A DNA stretch of 64,000 nt from an uncultured Lachnospiraceae bacterium (GCA_910586645.1 CAJUIS010000007.1:31059-95058); one strand, 5' to 3'. Shown: positions 43,918 to 52,841, counted from the stretch's first letter. Made by a program: numbers and translations. Notes: a model not told the origin generated them from the letters alone.

Positions 43918-44371
43918 TAAAATAATATTTGTGGCGGAAAGCGGAACCTGCCGGGAGCCTATGGCAGTTGCCATACTAAAAGACATCGGCTTGAACAGGT
44001 CGGTGGAGATTGCCGCCCGCGGGCTGGTAGTGCTGTTTCCGGAACCTTTGAATCAGAAGGCGGAAGCTGTGATGATAAGCAACGGCCTGCCGACGGAGCG
44101 GTATATGTCAAGCCCTCTTACGGCGGAGGATTTTGGAGAAGACGTATTGATTCTTACGATGGAAGAGCGGCAGCGTCAGAAAACGCTTGAGATGTTTGAA
44201 GAGGCGGACGCTTCCCGCGTACAGGTGCTGACGGAATTTGTGGGCGACGAGCTTGAGATCGTAAATCCTTACGGCGGCACGCTTCAAATGTATGGCCTGT
44301 GTTATGAAACGCTGCAGGCATCCATTCGGAAACTGGCAAATATTTTAAACGGACAGGAGGAAACACCGTAA
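43904..44371 (+). CDS. YwlE-like low-molecular-weight phosphatase homologue, catalytic residues lost
   Basis: 155 residues from ATG 43904, overlapping the tsaC end by 14 bases. The fold and position match LMW phosphatases of the YwlE (arginine phosphatase) type. The P-loop, normally C-x5-R (CTGNTCRSP), reads A11-E-S-G-T-C16-R17-E-P: the nucleophile Cys is Ala, and the flanking residues differ. The general acid DP motif near the end reads V-N121-P-Y-G-G, so Asp is Asn. T15, C16 and R17 remain. It is therefore probably a pseudo-phosphatase that binds but does not hydrolyse. The gene runs into the 45-bp tandem repeat before upp. Confidence 0.78.
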   Translation: MRLYNKIIFVAESGTCREPMAVAILKDIGLNRSVEIAARGLVVLFPEPLNQKAEAVMISNGLPTERYMSSPLTAEDFGEDVLILTMEERQRQKTLEMFEEADASRVQVLTEFVGDELEIVNPYGGTLQMYGLCYETLQASIRKLANILNGQEETP

Positions 44372-44454
44372 AGGCATACCATAATGCCATTCGGCAGACA
44401 GGAGGAAACGCCGTAAAGGCATACCATAATGCCATTCGGCAGACAGGAGGAAAC
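44353..44454 (+). repeat. 45-bp tandem repeat carrying ribosome sites
   Basis: Two 45-base units (44353-44397 and 44398-44442) differing at one position, plus a third partial copy of 12 bases (ACAGGAGGAAAC) that becomes the ribosome site of upp. Each unit contains AGGAGGAAAC and a hairpin ATGCC-ATTC-GGCA. The first unit includes the last codons and stop of the YwlE-like gene, so the duplication probably arose by slippage at the gene junction. Confidence 0.9.
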
Positions 44455-45084
44455 ATGACGAAAGTGATTGTTATGGAGCATCCGCTTATTCAGCATAAGA
44501 TTGGATGGATTCGGAGAATTGAAACAGGTTCGAAGGACTTTCGAACGTTGGTTGGCGAGATTGCGATGTTAATGTGCTATGAGGCGACAAGAGATCTGAA
44601 GCTTTCTGATGTGGAAATTGAGACGCCGATGTGCAGGACGACGGTAAAAGAACTGCGCGGCAAAAAGCTGGCGATTGTTCCGATCCTTCGGGCGGGACTT
44701 GGAATGGTGGATGGGATGCTGAATATGATTCCGGCTGCAAAAGTGGGGCATATCGGCCTTTACCGTGATCCGGAAACGAAAAAACCAATTGAATATTACT
44801 GTAAACTGCCGGAGGACTGTTCCGAGCGGGAAGTGTTTGTAGTAGATCCCATGCTTGCGACAGGCGGTTCCGCTGCGGAGGCGATTCAGATGCTGAAAGA
44901 TAAAGGAGTAAAAAATATCCGGTATATGTGCATCATAGCCGCTCCGGAAGGAGTGAAACGGATGCAGGAATCCCATCCTGATGTGGAGGTATACATTGGC
45001 GCGCTGGATGATCATCTGAATGAAGACTGTTATATTGTTCCCGGGCTTGGAGATGCGGGGGATCGTATTTTTGGGACGAAATAA
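44455..45084 (+). CDS. upp: Uracil phosphoribosyltransferase
   Basis: 209 residues. PRPP-binding motif FVVDPMLATGGSA and uracil-site DRIFGTK end are intact, as is LRAGLGMVDG. Converts uracil + PRPP to UMP for pyrimidine salvage. AGGAGG seven bases upstream, supplied by the third copy of the tandem repeat. Followed at 10 bases by the dCMP deaminase gene, so it starts a nucleotide-salvage pair ahead of the ATP synthase operon, the usual Bacillota order. Confidence 0.96.
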   Translation: MTKVIVMEHPLIQHKIGWIRRIETGSKDFRTLVGEIAMLMCYEATRDLKLSDVEIETPMCRTTVKELRGKKLAIVPILRAGLGMVDGMLNMIPAAKVGHIGLYRDPETKKPIEYYCKLPEDCSEREVFVVDPMLATGGSAAEAIQMLKDKGVKNIRYMCIIAAPEGVKRMQESHPDVEVYIGALDDHLNEDCYIVPGLGDAGDRIFGTK

Positions 45085-45094
45085 GGAGGGCGCA

Positions 45095-45580
45095 ATGGGC
45101 GATAAACGTCAGGATTATATCAGTTGGGATGAATATTTTATGGGAGTGGCGATACTTTCCGGCCTGCGTTCGAAAGATCCGCATACGCAGGTAGGCGCAT
45201 GTATCGTCAGCGAGGACAATAAAATTCTTTCCATGGGGTACAATGGCCTGCCGCGCGGCTGTTCTGACGATGAATTTCCGTGGGCAAAAGAAGGAGATCC
45301 GCTTGATAATAAGTATTTTTATACAACGCACAGCGAGCTGAATGCGATTTTAAACTACCGGGGCGGAAGCCTTGAGGGAGCCAAGATATACGTATCCCTT
45401 TTTCCATGCAATGAATGCGCGAAGGCGATTATCCAGGCGGGAATTAAAACGATTGTATACGATTCCGACAAATATGCCGATACGCCGTCTGTCATTGCGT
45501 CAAAGCGTATGCTGAGAGCCGCCGGCGTGAAGTATGAAAAGTATAAGCGTACGGACAGGGAGATATCCCTGGTTTTGTAA
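45095..45580 (+). CDS. dCMP deaminase (ComEB-like)
   Basis: 161 residues from ATG 45095 (AAGGAGGG upstream); a longer frame from 45020 lies inside upp. Zinc-dependent cytidine-deaminase fold: H79-S-E81 (usual form HAE), and PCNEC with C105 and C108. It converts dCMP to dUMP for dTMP synthesis. The HSE instead of HAE is a minor variation that keeps the zinc ligand and the proton-shuttle glutamate. Cotranscribed with upp. Confidence 0.9.
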   Translation: MGDKRQDYISWDEYFMGVAILSGLRSKDPHTQVGACIVSEDNKILSMGYNGLPRGCSDDEFPWAKEGDPLDNKYFYTTHSELNAILNYRGGSLEGAKIYVSLFPCNECAKAIIQAGIKTIVYDSDKYADTPSVIASKRMLRAAGVKYEKYKRTDREISLVL

Positions 45581-45594
45581 CCGGAGAGATGACT

Positions 45595-45846
45595 ATGAAG
45601 TATAAAAAAAACGTCTGGCAGGCTCTTGCGATGGTAACGCAGTTTGGGATCAATATGATTGTTCCGATTCTGATGTGTACAATGTTTGGGGTATATATTG
45701 GAAAGAAATTTGATATGCTGTTTATAGTGGCGCCGCTTTTTGTCATTGGGGCGCTGGCAGGTTTTCGCAATATATATGTTATGGCGAAAAAAATATTTGA
45801 GCAGGAAAGCGACAGGGATACAAAAAATGTTAAAAAGACTGAATAA
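45595..45846 (+). CDS. AtpZ/AtpI-family ATP synthase accessory protein
   Basis: 83 residues from ATG 45595 (GGAG nine bases upstream; ATG 45589 is too close). Two membrane segments (about 10-35 and 45-65) and a charged tail. This is the AtpZ (ATPase_gene1) type, a small membrane protein at the head of F-ATPase operons, thought to help magnesium or c-ring assembly. Overlaps the following atpI-like gene by 20 bases. Confidence 0.8.
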   Translation: MKYKKNVWQALAMVTQFGINMIVPILMCTMFGVYIGKKFDMLFIVAPLFVIGALAGFRNIYVMAKKIFEQESDRDTKNVKKTE

Positions 45847-46222
45847 AGCGCTGCCGGGACTGGTTCTTGGGATCCTGCTGTACGGAGCGGCGGCGCAGCT
45901 TATTGGCGTATGGCTGACAGAAGACAAAGTGCAGTATTCTGCAGGGCTTTGGATCGGCATTTTTCTGGCGATAGGAATGGCGGTCCATATGGCGGTTGTA
46001 ATTGAAGATGCGGTAAGCGCCGGAGGCGGGCAGGCGAAGCTGATTGCTATGTCGCTGCTTCGCTACGCCGTGGTGACGCTTGTCTTTTTTTGTGTTATGA
46101 AATTTCATTTGGGAAACCCGATTGCTGCATTCGCCGGAGTTATGGGGCTGAAAATAGCTGCTTATATGCAGCCGTTTATCCATAAAGCAATATCAAGGGG
46201 GAAAGGAAGTGAACGCTGCTGA
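45827..46222 (+). CDS. ATP synthase subunit I
   Basis: 131 residues from ATG 45827, which overlaps the AtpZ gene end. Four membrane segments (near 10-30, 42-62, 75-95, 100-118), the usual AtpI pattern. AtpI helps assemble the c-ring. It is followed by atpB at a 46-base distance; the larger open frame from 45740 is not the gene start. Confidence 0.8.
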   Translation: MLKRLNKALPGLVLGILLYGAAAQLIGVWLTEDKVQYSAGLWIGIFLAIGMAVHMAVVIEDAVSAGGGQAKLIAMSLLRYAVVTLVFFCVMKFHLGNPIAAFAGVMGLKIAAYMQPFIHKAISRGKGSERC

Positions 46223-46268
46223 ATAAAGTGCTGAAACAGTTGGAATAAAAATTTAAGGAGGTGAAAAT

Positions 46269-46988
46269 TTGGATAATGCAATTTTGATGGCTGCCGGTGC
46301 GGACATAGACATTATGGTTCATGGCTTGTTTTCCTATGAAATTTTCGGCCAGACCTGCTGGATTACCACGACGCATGTATGTATGCTGCTTGTGATGATT
46401 GTCCTGATTGGTTTTTTTATTGCCGCCAACCGGAAAATCAAGCATGCAAAAGAGGTGCCGGATGGTTTTCAGAATGTGGTTGAGCTGATTGTGGAAATGC
46501 TGGATAAGATGGTAAAAGGAGTCATGGGGGTAAATTCCGCCAAGTTCGCCAATTACATCAGTACGATTTTCATTTTTATTTTAATAAGCAATATATCCGG
46601 TGTTTTCGGGCTAAGGCCGCCGACGGCTGACTATGGCGTGACATTTGCGCTTGGCGTTATGACGTTTGGCCTGATTCATTTTAACAAATTTAAACATCAG
46701 CATGTTTCGGGTGTATTGAAAGGGCTGTGTGATCCGTGGCCGATCTGGGCGCCAATTAATATCATCAGTGATATCGCGGTGCCGATTTCCCTGTCGCTGC
46801 GTCTGTTTGCGAATATTTTGTCGGGAACGATTATTATGGCGCTTGTTTATGGGCTGCTTGGATGGATTGCGACTTTCTGGCCGGCAGTGCTTCATGTGTA
46901 TTTTGACCTGTTTTCAGGTGCGATTCAGACATATGTATTTTGTATGCTGACGATGACGTACATCAATCAGGCAATTGATTCAGAGTAA
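46269..46988 (+). CDS. atpB: F0F1 ATP synthase subunit a
   Basis: 239 residues, TTG start with a full AAGGAGGTG site five bases upstream. Five to six membrane segments; the last ones contain LSLRLFANILSG with the essential arginine of subunit a, and the C-terminal end PAVLHVYFDLFSGAIQTYVFCMLTMTYI. It forms the ion half-channels against the c-ring. Given the c-subunit signature, it likely passes Na+. Confidence 0.94.
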   Translation: MDNAILMAAGADIDIMVHGLFSYEIFGQTCWITTTHVCMLLVMIVLIGFFIAANRKIKHAKEVPDGFQNVVELIVEMLDKMVKGVMGVNSAKFANYISTIFIFILISNISGVFGLRPPTADYGVTFALGVMTFGLIHFNKFKHQHVSGVLKGLCDPWPIWAPINIISDIAVPISLSLRLFANILSGTIIMALVYGLLGWIATFWPAVLHVYFDLFSGAIQTYVFCMLTMTYINQAIDSE

Positions 46989-47027
46989 TTAAAATTACAA
47001 TTAAAAATTTTTTAGGAGGAATTTATT

Positions 47028-47285
47028 ATGAATATTTCAGGAAATGATTTGATTTTAGCATGTTCAGCTATCGGTGCGGGCCTTGCGGTTATCGCTGGTA
47101 TCGGACCTGGTGTCGGCCAGGGTATTGCGGCAGGTTATGCGGCAAACGCAGTGGGAAGAAACCCGGGAGCGAAATCTGACATTACGTCTACGATGTTATT
47201 GGGGCAGGCGGTAGCTGAGACGACAGGTCTTTATGGACTTCTTGTTGCAATCCTTCTGCTTTTCGTAAAACCATTGACGTGGTAA
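47028..47285 (+). CDS. atpE: F0F1 ATP synthase subunit c, sodium-type
   Basis: 85 residues, two membrane helices around the RNPGAKSD loop. Ion-binding residues are Q31 (GVGQG), V62, E64, T65, T66 and Y69 (QAVAETTGLYG). They line up, one position earlier, with Q32, V63, E65, S66, T67 and Y70 of the known Na+ ring of Ilyobacter tartaricus. That pattern marks a sodium-translocating synthase, unlike H+ c-subunits that lack the Q and S/T ligands. AGGAGGAA precedes the start. Confidence 0.94.
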   Translation: MNISGNDLILACSAIGAGLAVIAGIGPGVGQGIAAGYAANAVGRNPGAKSDITSTMLLGQAVAETTGLYGLLVAILLLFVKPLTW

Positions 47286-47333
47286 TACCCAGGCATAATG
47301 ACAAACAGGGAAAGGAGGGTGAACTTCTAAATT

Positions 47334-47849
47334 ATGGACAGATTGTTTGGACTTGATATGCAGCTTCTGATGGACGCCGTGCAGTTTGGCTTTTCCGTAT
47401 TTGTGCTGTTTTTAGCTGCAAGTTATTTTCTGTTTAATCCCGTCCGCAAAATGTTAAAAGACAGGCAGGAAGGGATTAAAAAGAATATTGACGACGCGAA
47501 TGCGGACAAAGAAAGCGCGGCTGAACTTAAGGCGCAGTACGAGGCAAAATTAAAAAACATAGACAAAGAAGCGGAGCAGATTTTAAGCGATGCGCGTCAG
47601 AAGGCATTGAAGAACGAAGCCAAAATTATAGAAGAGGCAAAAGAAGAAGCCGCCCGCATTATTGCAAGAGCAGGGGAAGAAGCCGAGCTTGAGAAGAAGC
47701 GCGCAATCGACGAAGTAAAACAGGAAATGATTGCCGTTGCTTCCATGATGGCTGCAAAAGTAGTGACAGCTTCTATTGATACAAAAATTCAGGATACGCT
47801 TGTAGAAGAGACATTGAAAGAAATGGGTGATTCGACATGGCTAAGCTAG
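47334..47849 (+). CDS. atpF: F0F1 ATP synthase subunit b
   Basis: 171 residues: one N-terminal membrane helix (about 12-32) then a long charged coiled coil (LKAQYEAKLKNIDKEAEQIL and on), the peripheral stalk. Stop overlaps the start of atpH by 13 bases. Start after AAAGGAGGGTGA. Confidence 0.95.
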   Translation: MDRLFGLDMQLLMDAVQFGFSVFVLFLAASYFLFNPVRKMLKDRQEGIKKNIDDANADKESAAELKAQYEAKLKNIDKEAEQILSDARQKALKNEAKIIEEAKEEAARIIARAGEEAELEKKRAIDEVKQEMIAVASMMAAKVVTASIDTKIQDTLVEETLKEMGDSTWLS

Positions 47850-48403
47850 TATCAAAAACATATGGTGATGCATTGTTTGAAATTGCGGCTGAGACAGGAC
47901 GTATGGATGCCTTTTATGAGGAGGCGAAAGGCGTGCTGGCCGTTCTTCTGGAAAATGCAGAAGTTTCCAAATTAATGAATCATCCGAAAATTGTAAAAGA
48001 AGAGAAAATCAAAATCATAGAAGATATTTTCAAAGGACGTGTGTCCGACGAACTGGTCGGACTGCTTCGCATGGTAATTGACAAAGGCCATTTTAGTGAA
48101 CTGGAAAGCGTGCTTTTCTATTTTATTGCAGAAGTAAAAGAATCCAAAAAGATAGGAACGGCTTATGTGACGTCTGCAGTGGAACTGTCCGGCGAGCAGA
48201 AAGAGCAGGTTGTGAAAAAACTGATTCAGACGACGAAATACGTGGAATTTGAAATGCACTATGAGGTGGACGCTGCCCTGATTGGCGGCATGGTGATTCG
48301 GATTAAAGACAGGGTCGTAGACAGCAGCATCCGGACAAAACTCTATGATTTGACACGAGAATTATCCAAAATTCAATTGAAAGTAGGTGAATGCGCTCCA
48401 TGA
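47837..48403 (+). CDS. atpH: F0F1 ATP synthase subunit delta
   Basis: 188 residues. N-terminal helical bundle YGDALFEIAAETGRM, and C-terminal IGGMVIRIKDRVVDSSIRTKL, the conserved delta end that contacts subunit b. Links the stator to F1. Overlaps atpF and atpA at both ends. Confidence 0.95.
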   Translation: MAKLVSKTYGDALFEIAAETGRMDAFYEEAKGVLAVLLENAEVSKLMNHPKIVKEEKIKIIEDIFKGRVSDELVGLLRMVIDKGHFSELESVLFYFIAEVKESKKIGTAYVTSAVELSGEQKEQVVKKLIQTTKYVEFEMHYEVDAALIGGMVIRIKDRVVDSSIRTKLYDLTRELSKIQLKVGECAP

Positions 48404-49905
48404 ATTTAAAACCAGAAGAAATCAGTTCTGTGATAAAGGAACAAATTAAAAGATATGCAGCGCAGCTTGAGGTGGCAGACGTGGGTACCGTTATACAGGT
48501 GGCGGACGGTATTGCGCGTATCCATGGGCTGGAGAATGCAATGCAGGGTGAGCTGCTTGAGTTTCCAGGTGAAGTGTACGGAATGATATTAAACCTTGAA
48601 GAAGATAATGTCGGAGCCGTACTGCTTGGCGACAGCAAAAGCATCAATGAGGGGGATACCGTAAAGACAACAGGAAGGGTTGTTGAGGTTCCCGTTGGAG
48701 ACGCGATGCTTGGGCGCGTCGTAAATGCGCTTGGACAGCCAATCGACGGAAAAGGTCCGATTGATACGGATAAATTCCGTAAGATTGAACGCGTGGCAAG
48801 CGGCGTTATTTCGAGAAAATCCGTAGATACCCCGCTTCAGACGGGAATTAAGGCGATTGACGCTATGATTCCAATCGGAAGAGGACAGCGTGAGCTTATC
48901 ATTGGCGACAAGCAGACGGGAAAGACAGCGATTGCAATTGATACGATTATCAATCAGAAGGGCAAAGATGTAAAATGCATCTATGTAGCAATCGGGCAAA
49001 AGGCTTCTACCGTTGCTTCGATTGTTAAAACGCTGGAGGAATTCGGAGCAATGGCATATACGACGGTTGTGGCTTCCACAGCAAGCGAGCTTGCGCCGCT
49101 GCAGTATATTGCGCCTTATTCCGGATGCGCAATCGGGGAAGAGTGGATGGAAAACGGGCAGGATGTGCTGGTCATCTACGACGATTTGAGCAAACATGCG
49201 GCGGCATACCGTACGCTTTCATTATTGCTGAAGCGTCCGCCAGGACGAGAGGCTTATCCGGGCGACGTATTTTATCTGCATTCCAGGCTTCTTGAGCGTG
49301 CGGCAAAATTAAACGACAGCCTGGGCGGCGGTTCTTTAACGGCGCTTCCGATTATTGAAACGCAGGCAGGCGATGTGTCTGCATACATTCCGACGAACGT
49401 AATCTCCATTACGGACGGACAGATTTATCTGGAGACAGATATGTTTAACGCAGGCTTCCGTCCGGCTATCAACGCAGGACTTTCCGTATCCCGCGTTGGA
49501 GGCGCCGCGCAGATCAAAGCCATTAAAAAAATTGCGGCTCCGATTCGTGTCGAGCTGGCACAGTACAGGGAGCTGGCGGCGTTTTCACAGTTTGGATCCG
49601 AGCTGGATGACGATACGAAGGAAAAGCTGGCGCAGGGTGAAAGAATCCGCGAGATTTTAAAGCAGCCGCAGTATCAGCCGATGCCTGTGGAAAATCAGGT
49701 TGTCATTATCTATGCGGCGACCAAGAAGTATCTGATTGACGTTCCGGTAGAAGACATTCTGCGTTTCCAGAGTGAATTGTTCGATTACATTGAAACGAAA
49801 TATCCGGAGATTTTAGAATCCATCCGCAAGACAAAAGAGCTGACAGAAGATAACGAAAAGGCTCTGGTTCGGGCGATTGAAGAATGTAAAGCGGCTTTTA
49901 AGTAG
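48400..49905 (+). CDS. atpA: F0F1 ATP synthase subunit alpha
   Basis: 501 residues from ATG 48400 (MNLKPEEISSVIKEQI, the usual alpha start). Walker A GDKQTGKT at 169-176, and the alpha-specific LIIGDKQ and RLLERAAKL segments. Non-catalytic nucleotide-binding subunit of F1. Overlaps atpH end by 4 bases. Confidence 0.96.
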   Translation: MNLKPEEISSVIKEQIKRYAAQLEVADVGTVIQVADGIARIHGLENAMQGELLEFPGEVYGMILNLEEDNVGAVLLGDSKSINEGDTVKTTGRVVEVPVGDAMLGRVVNALGQPIDGKGPIDTDKFRKIERVASGVISRKSVDTPLQTGIKAIDAMIPIGRGQRELIIGDKQTGKTAIAIDTIINQKGKDVKCIYVAIGQKASTVASIVKTLEEFGAMAYTTVVASTASELAPLQYIAPYSGCAIGEEWMENGQDVLVIYDDLSKHAAAYRTLSLLLKRPPGREAYPGDVFYLHSRLLERAAKLNDSLGGGSLTALPIIETQAGDVSAYIPTNVISITDGQIYLETDMFNAGFRPAINAGLSVSRVGGAAQIKAIKKIAAPIRVELAQYRELAAFSQFGSELDDDTKEKLAQGERIREILKQPQYQPMPVENQVVIIYAATKKYLIDVPVEDILRFQSELFDYIETKYPEILESIRKTKELTEDNEKALVRAIEECKAAFK

Positions 49906-49931
49906 AATAAAGAAAAGAGTGGTGAAAAAAT

Positions 49932-50786
49932 ATGGCTTCCATGAGGGACATTAAACGAAGAAGAAGCAGCATACAGAGTACGCAGCAAATCACAAAAGCC
50001 ATGAAGCTTGTTTCTACTGTTAAACTGCAGAAGGCAAAGAGCCGTGCAGAGGAGACGAATCCGTATTTTAATTATATGTATCAGACGGTTGTTTCCATGC
50101 TGAAGCATTCCGGTACGATTATGCATCCCTATTTAAAAGCGGGAACTTCATCAAAAAAAGCCGTTGTCGTCATTACTTCAAACCGCGGTCTTGCCGGAGG
50201 ATATAATTCAAATGTAGTCAAGCTGGTAACGGACAGTGGATTGAAAAAAGAAGATTTGAAAATTTATGCAATCGGCAATAAAGGACGGGAAGCGTTAGAG
50301 CGGCGCGGCTATGAAATTGCGTCCGATTATTCGGGAGTCATTGACGCTCCTGTTTATGAGGATGCCGCGGCAATCTGCAGACAGGCTCTGAAAGCTTTTC
50401 AGGAGGAAGAGATCGGAGAGATTTATCTGGCGTATACGCATTTTAAAAATACGGTAAGCCATGAGCCGAAACTGATGAAGCTGCTTCCGGTTGAAATTGA
50501 TGAAACCGAATCAAATGAAGATGCAAACATTCTGATGAATTACGAACCGAATGATGAGGAAGCTTTGGACATGATTATTCCAAAGTATATTACAAGCTTG
50601 TTTTACGGCGCATTGGTGGAAGCGGTTGCCAGTGAAAACGGCGCCAGAATGCAGGCAATGGATTCGGCGACAAGCAATGCAGAAGAAATGATTAGTGATT
50701 TGTCACTGAAATACAACAGGGCCCGTCAGGGTTCCATCACACAGGAATTAACAGAAATTATCGCAGGTGCGGCAGCAATTTCTTAA
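49932..50786 (+). CDS. atpG: F0F1 ATP synthase subunit gamma
   Basis: 284 residues. Central-shaft protein: N-terminal coiled coil DIKRRRSSIQSTQQITKAMKLVSTVKLQKA and the C-terminal ALVEAVASENGARMQAMDSATSNA signature. Turns inside the alpha/beta ring. Confidence 0.96.
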   Translation: MASMRDIKRRRSSIQSTQQITKAMKLVSTVKLQKAKSRAEETNPYFNYMYQTVVSMLKHSGTIMHPYLKAGTSSKKAVVVITSNRGLAGGYNSNVVKLVTDSGLKKEDLKIYAIGNKGREALERRGYEIASDYSGVIDAPVYEDAAAICRQALKAFQEEEIGEIYLAYTHFKNTVSHEPKLMKLLPVEIDETESNEDANILMNYEPNDEEALDMIIPKYITSLFYGALVEAVASENGARMQAMDSATSNAEEMISDLSLKYNRARQGSITQELTEIIAGAAAIS

Positions 50787-50853
50787 TGAATGCCGAATGG
50801 CATAGAGGGATGCCCACAGTGTGTTGAATAAAAATAAGGAGTGATAGAAAAAG

Positions 50854-52245
50854 ATGGCAGATAAGAATATAGGTAAAATCACTCAGATTATTGGTGCCGT
50901 TTTGGACGTTAAGTTTCAGGAAGGGCATCTGCCGGAGATCAATGACGCTATCAATATTACCATGAAAGACGGTAAAAAGCTGGTAGTCGAGGTTTCTCAG
51001 CATCTGGGTGATGATACGGTCAGATGTATTGCCATGGGTTCTACCGACGGGCTTGTCCGCGGAATGGACGCCGAAGCTACCGGAGCGGCGATCAGCGTTC
51101 CGGTCGGTGAGAACACATTAGGGCGTATGTTCAATGTCCTTGGAGAGCCGATTGATGAAGTGGCGGCTCCGAAGAACGTAGAATACTGGCCGATTCACAG
51201 AAAAGCGCCTTCCTTTGAAGAACAGTCAACTTCTCAGGAGATGCTTGAAACAGGAATTAAAGTCGTGGATTTGCTCTGTCCTTATCAGAAGGGCGGTAAA
51301 ATCGGATTGTTCGGCGGTGCGGGCGTAGGAAAGACGGTTCTGATTCAGGAGCTGATTCATAATATCGCAACAGAGCACGGCGGATATTCCGTATTTACCG
51401 GCGTAGGCGAGCGTACCCGTGAGGGAAACGATCTCTACTATGAAATGAAAGAATCGGGCGTTATTGACAAGACAACCATGGTGTTCGGCCAGATGAACGA
51501 GCCTCCGGGGGCGAGAATGCGCGTTGGTCTGTCCGGGCTTACGATGGCGGAATATTTCCGTGATAAGGGCGGAAAGGACGTCCTTTTGTTTATTGATAAT
51601 ATTTTCCGTTTTACACAGGCAGGTTCTGAGGTTTCCGCGCTGCTTGGACGTATGCCTTCCGCAGTAGGTTACCAGCCGACATTACAGACGGAAATGGGAG
51701 CTTTGCAGGAGCGTATTACTTCAACGAAGAACGGTTCCATTACTTCCGTTCAGGCTGTATACGTGCCGGCCGACGACCTGACAGACCCGGCGCCGGCAAC
51801 GACGTTTGCACATCTGGACGCGACGACTGTACTTGAACGTTCCATCGTAGAGCTTGGAATTTATCCGGCCGTGGATCCGCTTGGTTCAACTTCCCGTATT
51901 TTGGATCCCCGTATCGTTGGAGAAGAGCATTTTAAAGTTGCCCGCGGCGTACAGGAGATTTTGCAGAAATATAAAGAGCTTCAGGATATTATTGCAATTC
52001 TTGGTATGGATGAGTTGTCCGAGGATGATAAGCTTGTCGTAAGCCGTGCGAGAAAAGTGCAGAGATTCTTATCCCAGCCGTTCTTTGTGGCAACGCAGTT
52101 TACCGGAATGGACGGAAAGTATGTTCCGATTGCCGAGACGGTAAGAGGTTTCAAAGAGATTCTTGAAGGTAAGCTGGACGATGTGCCGGAAGGCCATTTC
52201 TTAAACGCAGGAACGATTGATGAAGTACGCGCCCGCGTGAATTAA
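50854..52245 (+). CDS. atpD: F0F1 ATP synthase subunit beta
   Basis: 463 residues. Walker A GGAGVGKT at 154-161, GERTREGNDLY, and LLFIDNIFRFTQAG (Walker B). Catalytic subunit of F1. The 67 bases before it contain an ATGCC-GAAT-GGCAT hairpin related to the repeat near upp, then AAGGAG. Confidence 0.97.
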   Translation: MADKNIGKITQIIGAVLDVKFQEGHLPEINDAINITMKDGKKLVVEVSQHLGDDTVRCIAMGSTDGLVRGMDAEATGAAISVPVGENTLGRMFNVLGEPIDEVAAPKNVEYWPIHRKAPSFEEQSTSQEMLETGIKVVDLLCPYQKGGKIGLFGGAGVGKTVLIQELIHNIATEHGGYSVFTGVGERTREGNDLYYEMKESGVIDKTTMVFGQMNEPPGARMRVGLSGLTMAEYFRDKGGKDVLLFIDNIFRFTQAGSEVSALLGRMPSAVGYQPTLQTEMGALQERITSTKNGSITSVQAVYVPADDLTDPAPATTFAHLDATTVLERSIVELGIYPAVDPLGSTSRILDPRIVGEEHFKVARGVQEILQKYKELQDIIAILGMDELSEDDKLVVSRARKVQRFLSQPFFVATQFTGMDGKYVPIAETVRGFKEILEGKLDDVPEGHFLNAGTIDEVRARVN

Positions 52246-52256
52246 GGGGTGATGGC

Positions 52257-52670
52257 ATGGCAGAAAATGAGAAGATGTTTCAGGTGAAAATCATTACGCC
52301 GGATCGTGTGTTTTATACCGGAGAAGCAGAGATGATTGAGTTTAATACCAGCTCCGGTCAAATTGGCGTTTATAAGAAGCATATTCCGCTGACTACCGTA
52401 TTAGAGCCGGGGGCAGTTATCATCCATGAGCCGGAAGGCGAAAAAATAGCTGCCGTTCATGCAGGATTTGCAGAAGTTTTGCCGGAACAGGTTACCCTTT
52501 TGGCAGAAATTGCAGAGTGGGCGGAAGAAATTGACGTGAAACGCGCAGAAGAAGCCAGAAGAAGGGCGGAAGAACGGCTGCAGGAAAAAGCCGCAGACAT
52601 AGATTTGGTCCGCGCAGAATTTGCTCTGCGGAAGGCGCTGACGCGGATTAATGTAAAAGATATGAAATAA
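52257..52670 (+). CDS. atpC: F0F1 ATP synthase subunit epsilon
   Basis: 137 residues: N-terminal beta-sandwich (FQVKIITPDRVFYTGEAEMIEF, IGVYKKHIPLTTVLEPG) and C-terminal helical pair rich in Glu/Arg/Ala. Last gene of the operon, 11 bases after atpD, with a terminator behind. Confidence 0.95.
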   Translation: MAENEKMFQVKIITPDRVFYTGEAEMIEFNTSSGQIGVYKKHIPLTTVLEPGAVIIHEPEGEKIAAVHAGFAEVLPEQVTLLAEIAEWAEEIDVKRAEEARRRAEERLQEKAADIDLVRAEFALRKALTRINVKDMK

Positions 52671-52681
52671 GAAGGAAGAGA

Positions 52682-52708
52682 AAAACCCCGGCGCGCCGCC
52701 GGGGTTTT
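52682..52708 (+). terminator. Terminator of atp operon
   Basis: Perfect 11-base arms AAAACCCCGGC and GCCGGGGTTTT with a 5-base loop. Confidence 0.88.
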
Positions 52709-52841
52709 CGATTGTCTGAGCGTCTGCAGCGTACAGAAAGCGTAAATTTTTTTATAATATAACTTCAAACGGATTGAAAAAAATCCCCTGAGCGTTGAAA
52801 GATGCAGCAGCCATCTGCAATATTGGCTTTTATAAGTGAAT

